From: a bacterium
GTDB taxonomy: Bacteria; Fidelibacterota; Marinisomatia; Marinisomatales; JAHJCW01
DNA length: 9,906 nucleotides
NCBI GenBank assembly: GCA_018812885.1
Contig: JAHJCW010000163.1
Coordinates: 1-9,906 of the forward strand
Reading direction: 5' to 3'
A program made the translations under genes and the position numbers. The notes under the pieces were generated by a model that searched no databases, had not been told where the DNA came from, and saw only the letters and a program-made list of their open reading frames with translations. Below are positions 7,514 to 9,906 of the stretch, one piece after another (position 1 is the stretch's first letter; each line of letters opens with the position of its first letter).

Positions 7514-9457
7514 TTATTTAGTTCTATCGTATAGTAAGTATAAAGTTACAATTGATGTTGCAGCCGAGGCGGTTGCGGACAAGAATTGTATTGTGTTAAA
7601 TGGTGGTTTTATTTTTGTTTTATAAACATAGATAGTTGAGCCATCTAGCACTGGTGGGGATAAAGATATAAGGGATAATAGATAACTCTTTTTTAAACGT
7701 ACATCACCGTTTGCATAATTTACGACGATACGTTTGTTATCTGCCTCATTGGTGAATCCACCTGCGCGCTCAATATAATACGACAATTTTTTCCCTTTAA
7801 CATATTGCACTACTCCTTGTCGCTGTACTTGCCCGTATATTTTTACAACACCGGGAGCTTCGGGCACATACACACTATCGCCCTCCGCGACAAATATATC
7901 AGAACCACGTAGTACAACCTGAACAGAATCACGATACATTTGTAACCCATCGACATAAGCATTATTAGAAAAACCGCCGGCTCTGGTTATTATGTCACCT
8001 AATGATTCTTCTTTTTTCTGAATTATATATTTGCCCGGTACATTGACTTGACCGCTTATTGTAATATATTTTGGGTTGGAATACATACTATTTTCACGCA
8101 CTAGTACTATGTCTCTATTGTTTAATAAAATATTTTGATCAAATTGTCCTTCTATCAATTTATCAAGATCAATAGGTATACGTTCGGGATAAATACTGTT
8201 TGAGACTTGCCTTATGATTCCAGCTTCTTGTGTATACATTGATTCACGGAATGTTTTATCATCAAGACCGCCGGCAATTTTAAATAAATCTAATACATGC
8301 ATCGAATCTTGATAGGCGTAGACACCCGGTGTTTTAACACGACCAAGGATAGATACTTCACGCGTGACCTCGGGAACTGATAATACTCGGATCTTTATTA
8401 AATCAGAGGCAGATTCATTAGCTGCGTTTTGATAATCGACATAAGAAACGTTATATGCATAATCCTCACTTGTTCTTTGCTCACGCGGCAGTAATTTATA
8501 TATTTCTATACGTGGTTGCGCTTTTTGTGTCAGTCCACCTGCATGATGTATTAATTCTGCGATAGATTCACCGGTTTTTGTTTCATATATTCCCGGACGG
8601 TTTACTTCACCTACTATTTCAGAAGTTGATTGCCGTACTGGTACAAAAATAACATCACCATTGATAAGTCTAATATTTTTTGAAGTTTTGCCTTCTACTA
8701 AAAATTCATAAAAATCAAATTCTGTAACAATTTCTCCATCCCTAATGACTTGAATATTTCTTAAACTTCCCACGGTATCTACACCACCGACTTGCAATAA
8801 AGCTGTTGTAATATCAGAAAACGGGTGAACTGCATGTAACCCCGGGCGGTTAATTTCACCAACAAATGAAATGTTGATTGATTTTAACTGTCCAAGCGAC
8901 ACGCTTAAAAATGTGGATGGTCTCTTACCTTTAAGAGTAGAATAGACTTCGCTAAATCTTTCTTGAAGTACATTTTCAGCTGCCAAAATATCCATCCCAG
9001 CCAAATTTACTTGACCAACTCCATCGATGAATATATCACCATCACGGTTTATCATATGACGAGATCTAAGTTGTGTTGCCCCCCATATTGAAATTATTAG
9101 TTGATCGCCTGGTCCAAGACGATAGTTGCCAGGGATGGGAATGTTATCAAAAATGGCAAAATTGTTTGGTGTGTTAAAAAATTTATACCCAAAATAAACA
9201 GGCCCTTCGATTTTAGTAGTATCAAGTAAAAAACTTAATACACCTAGAGAATCTAACATTAATAATTCCTGTTCTGTATAATCAGTAAAGAAAAATTCTG
9301 ATTTATTAGTTAGATCTTTTTGTTGGTAAGAGGTGTTTTGTGTAGCATAATTTGACAGTTGCGGGTATTGTTTTATGAGATCTTCAATATTAACAGATTC
9401 ACCCTGTGCAAAAAGAATACTGGTTATAAAAAATAAAGAAGCAAATATATATTTCAT
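7514..9457 (-). CDS. OPX-family polysaccharide export outer-membrane protein with five SLBB repeats
   Basis: Probably forms the periplasmic and outer-membrane channel through which the polysaccharide leaves the cell. Residues 1-19 are a Sec signal peptide (MKYIFASLFFITSILFAQG). There is no lipobox Cys, unlike Wza. The Poly_export domain starts at the typical YRLGPGDQLIISIWG (112-126). Five SLBB repeats follow, starting near 196, 280, 368, 465 and 538. Each has a VGEINRPG-like strand and a closing GG turn (VGG 223, AGG 306, 395, 493 and 565). Residues 622-643 are a hydrophobic segment just before the C-terminus, which could be the membrane helix seen in Wza-type barrels. At 647 residues it is longer than Wza, with extra SLBB repeats as in KpsD-like proteins. 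It is the first gene of the operon, next to its PCP partner. Confidence 0.93.
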   Translation of the reverse strand: MKYIFASLFFITSILFAQGESVNIEDLIKQYPQLSNYATQNTSYQQKDLTNKSEFFFTDYTEQELLMLDSLGVLSFLLDTTKIEGPVYFGYKFFNTPNNFAIFDNIPIPGNYRLGPGDQLIISIWGATQLRSRHMINRDGDIFIDGVGQVNLAGMDILAAENVLQERFSEVYSTLKGKRPSTFLSVSLGQLKSINISFVGEINRPGLHAVHPFSDITTALLQVGGVDTVGSLRNIQVIRDGEIVTEFDFYEFLVEGKTSKNIRLINGDVIFVPVRQSTSEIVGEVNRPGIYETKTGESIAELIHHAGGLTQKAQPRIEIYKLLPREQRTSEDYAYNVSYVDYQNAANESASDLIKIRVLSVPEVTREVSILGRVKTPGVYAYQDSMHVLDLFKIAGGLDDKTFRESMYTQEAGIIRQVSNSIYPERIPIDLDKLIEGQFDQNILLNNRDIVLVRENSMYSNPKYITISGQVNVPGKYIIQKKEESLGDIITRAGGFSNNAYVDGLQMYRDSVQVVLRGSDIFVAEGDSVYVPEAPGVVKIYGQVQRQGVVQYVKGKKLSYYIERAGGFTNEADNKRIVVNYANGDVRLKKSYLLSLISLSPPVLDGSTIYVYKTKIKPPFNTIQFLSATASAATSIVTLYLLYDRTK

Positions 9458-9478
9458 TTTAAATCCATTTGATTTTTG

Positions 9479-9507
9479 ATTATATGTTTTATGACATACA
9501 TAATTAA
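9479..9507 (-). promoter_or_regulatory. Candidate promoter of the polysaccharide operon
   Basis: On the minus strand TATAAT occupies 9484-9479, placing transcription start near 9472 and leaving a leader of only about 15 nt before the OPX start codon. The -35 slot at 17-nt spacing (9507-9502) reads TTAATT, a poor match (3 of 6). Only the -10 is persuasive. An imperfect inverted repeat (TATGT at 9483-9487, ACATA at 9494-9498) overlaps the -10 and could be an operator. Promoters elsewhere in the 378-nt gap are equally possible. Confidence 0.35.
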
Positions 9508-9554
9508 TAAGGTTAAAGTTTAAGTTGAAAATAGCAAAATAAAAAATTGATTTA

Positions 9555-9583
9555 TTGACAACATAATTATTATGAAATATAAT
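9555..9583 (+). promoter_or_regulatory. Perfect-consensus sigma70-type promoter toward parA
   Basis: TTGACA at 9555-9560 and TATAAT at 9578-9583 are both exact consensus hexamers, separated by exactly 17 nt. An A-tract just upstream (9537-9546) resembles an UP element. The expected transcription start is about 9590, giving a leader of about 245 nt before parA or room for a separate small RNA. In this AT-rich DNA a TATAAT alone would mean little, but both hexamers at ideal spacing are unlikely to be chance. Confidence 0.75.
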
Positions 9584-9624
9584 TAATTAGATAATTTTGC
9601 ATATTTAGCTACAGCTCCGCTTGG

Positions 9625-9645
9625 TTACTCACATTTTGTCAGTAA
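9625..9645. repeat. Imperfect inverted repeat (hairpin or operator) in the parA leader
   Basis: TTACTCACA (9625-9633) and TGTCAGTAA (9637-9645) are complementary at 8 of 9 positions, with one C-C mismatch and a TTT centre. In RNA this would be a short hairpin about 35 nt from the predicted start. In DNA it is a near-palindromic operator-like site of the kind bound by dimeric repressors. No T-run follows, so it is not an intrinsic terminator. Confidence 0.5.
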
Positions 9646-9711
9646 TAATTAATGCTACATATGACGATTTTGAAAAACAATTATATAACACAAAGTTAGG
9701 ACTTGTAAAGA

Positions 9712-9777
9712 TACCATTTCCACTAAAAAACTATCTCTTATTTTGTTAAATTTGTTTTAATGCTATCATTTCCATTA
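9712..9777. repeat. Pair of 14-bp near-identical direct repeats upstream of parA
   Basis: TACCATTTCCACTA (9712-9725) and TATCATTTCCATTA (9764-9777) match at 12 of 14 positions, including an identical core CATTTCCA. Both differences are C/T changes. Their starts are 52 bp apart, about five helical turns, so a protein bound at both would sit on the same face of the DNA. They lie 111 and 59 bp before the parA start codon. This suggests a regulator site, possibly for Par autoregulation, but that role is inferred from position only. Confidence 0.4.
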
Positions 9778-9835
9778 CGCTTTAAATTAAATTACACGTC
9801 TATTTTTTAAGGACATTAGACAAAATTCAAATGAA

Positions 9836-9906
9836 ATGGCGCATATAATATCATTAGTTAATCAAAAAGGTGGTGTTGGTAAAACTACTTCGGCAATAAA
9901 TATAGA
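9836..9906 (+). CDS. parA: ParA/Soj-family partitioning ATPase, N-terminal fragment cut by window end
   Basis: Only 23 complete codons are present, but they are diagnostic: MAHIISLVNQKGGVGKTTSA then INI. KGGVGKTT is the deviant Walker A motif of the ParA/MinD family, and the phrase NQKGGVGKTT close to the N-terminus is typical of chromosomal Soj/ParA. These ATPases bind DNA nonspecifically as ATP dimers and work with ParB at parS sites to segregate origins. The ATG at 9836 puts the motif at the usual position. An overlapping ATG at 9831 is out of frame and stops after five codons. No Shine-Dalgarno sequence is well placed: AAGGA at 9809-9813 is 22 nt upstream. The gene is divergent from the polysaccharide operon and is probably unrelated in function. 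A partner parB would be to the right, outside the window. Confidence 0.9.
   Translation, partial: MAHIISLVNQKGGVGKTTSAINI

Larger units (their letters stand above)
9458..9835. other. 378-nt divergent intergenic region between polysaccharide operon and parA
   Basis: Very AT-rich DNA without a convincing coding frame. It must hold the promoter of the minus-strand operon and that of parA. What I can support in it: a perfect sigma70-type promoter on the plus strand, a weaker minus-strand -10, an imperfect inverted repeat, a pair of near-identical 14-bp direct repeats and a 9-mer occurring three times. No tRNA, parS-like (TGTTTCACGTGAAACA) or DnaA-box cluster is visible, and no hairpin followed by a T-run. 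Confidence 0.85.

Noticed and set aside
9605..9624. tRNA- or structured-RNA-like GC patch (around CAGCTCCGCTTGG)
   Set aside because: No cloverleaf arms or TTC loop partners could be found around it on either strand.
9652..9699. Short plus-strand frame of 15 codons (MLHMTILKNNYITQS) in the intergenic region
   Set aside because: Too short, no ribosome-binding signal and no distinctive composition. A leader peptide cannot be excluded but is not supported.
9747..9754. Bacteroidota-type -7 element TAAATTTG, with similar matches at 9592-9599 (plus) and 9691-9698 (minus)
   Set aside because: None has a TTTG -33 element at the right distance, and TAnnTTTG arises often in DNA this AT-rich.

Overview
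The window is one end of a cell-surface polysaccharide locus from a low-GC bacterium, probably of the Bacteroidota/Ignavibacteriota (FCB) group. This placement is an inference. It rests on the AT-rich base composition, the lack of a well-placed Shine-Dalgarno sequence before any of the genes, the A/T-rich leaders before the start codons, and the style of the export proteins. No rRNA, tRNA, insertion sequence, phage gene or CRISPR array is visible.

Layout. Eight complete genes lie head to tail on the minus strand from 9457 down to 38. The spacing is very tight (gaps of 5, 1, 40, -4, 4, 16 and 31 nt), so they are probably one operon. In order of transcription they are: an outer-membrane polysaccharide export protein (OPX) with five SLBB repeats; a Wzz-type co-polymerase/export adaptor (PCP) without a kinase domain; gmd; fcl; the ABC permease wzm; the ABC ATPase wzt with a carbohydrate-recognition-like C-terminal domain; a GT4 glycosyltransferase; and a GT11 fucosyltransferase. 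A further minus-strand reading frame may begin at 33 and leave the window. On the plus strand, a parA/soj gene begins at 9836 and is cut by the window end.

How the genes work together. Gmd and Fcl turn GDP-mannose into GDP-L-fucose. The GT11 enzyme probably adds that fucose to a glycan that the GT4 enzyme helps build on a lipid carrier. Wzm/Wzt would export the finished chain across the inner membrane, with the Wzt tail possibly reading the chain end. PCP and OPX would carry it through the periplasm and outer membrane. Enzymes for GDP-mannose, the initiating transferase and any chain terminator are not in the window and may lie further along the operon to the left.

The most unexplained DNA is the 378-nt divergent region 9458-9835. 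It carries a perfect sigma70-type promoter (TTGACA, 17-nt spacer, TATAAT, with an upstream A-tract) pointing at parA but about 245 nt from its start codon. It also has an imperfect hairpin or operator, a pair of 14-bp near-identical direct repeats 52 bp apart, and a 9-mer that recurs three times, twice overlapping predicted promoter elements. The genes themselves are recognisable families, and I see no clearly new enzyme system.
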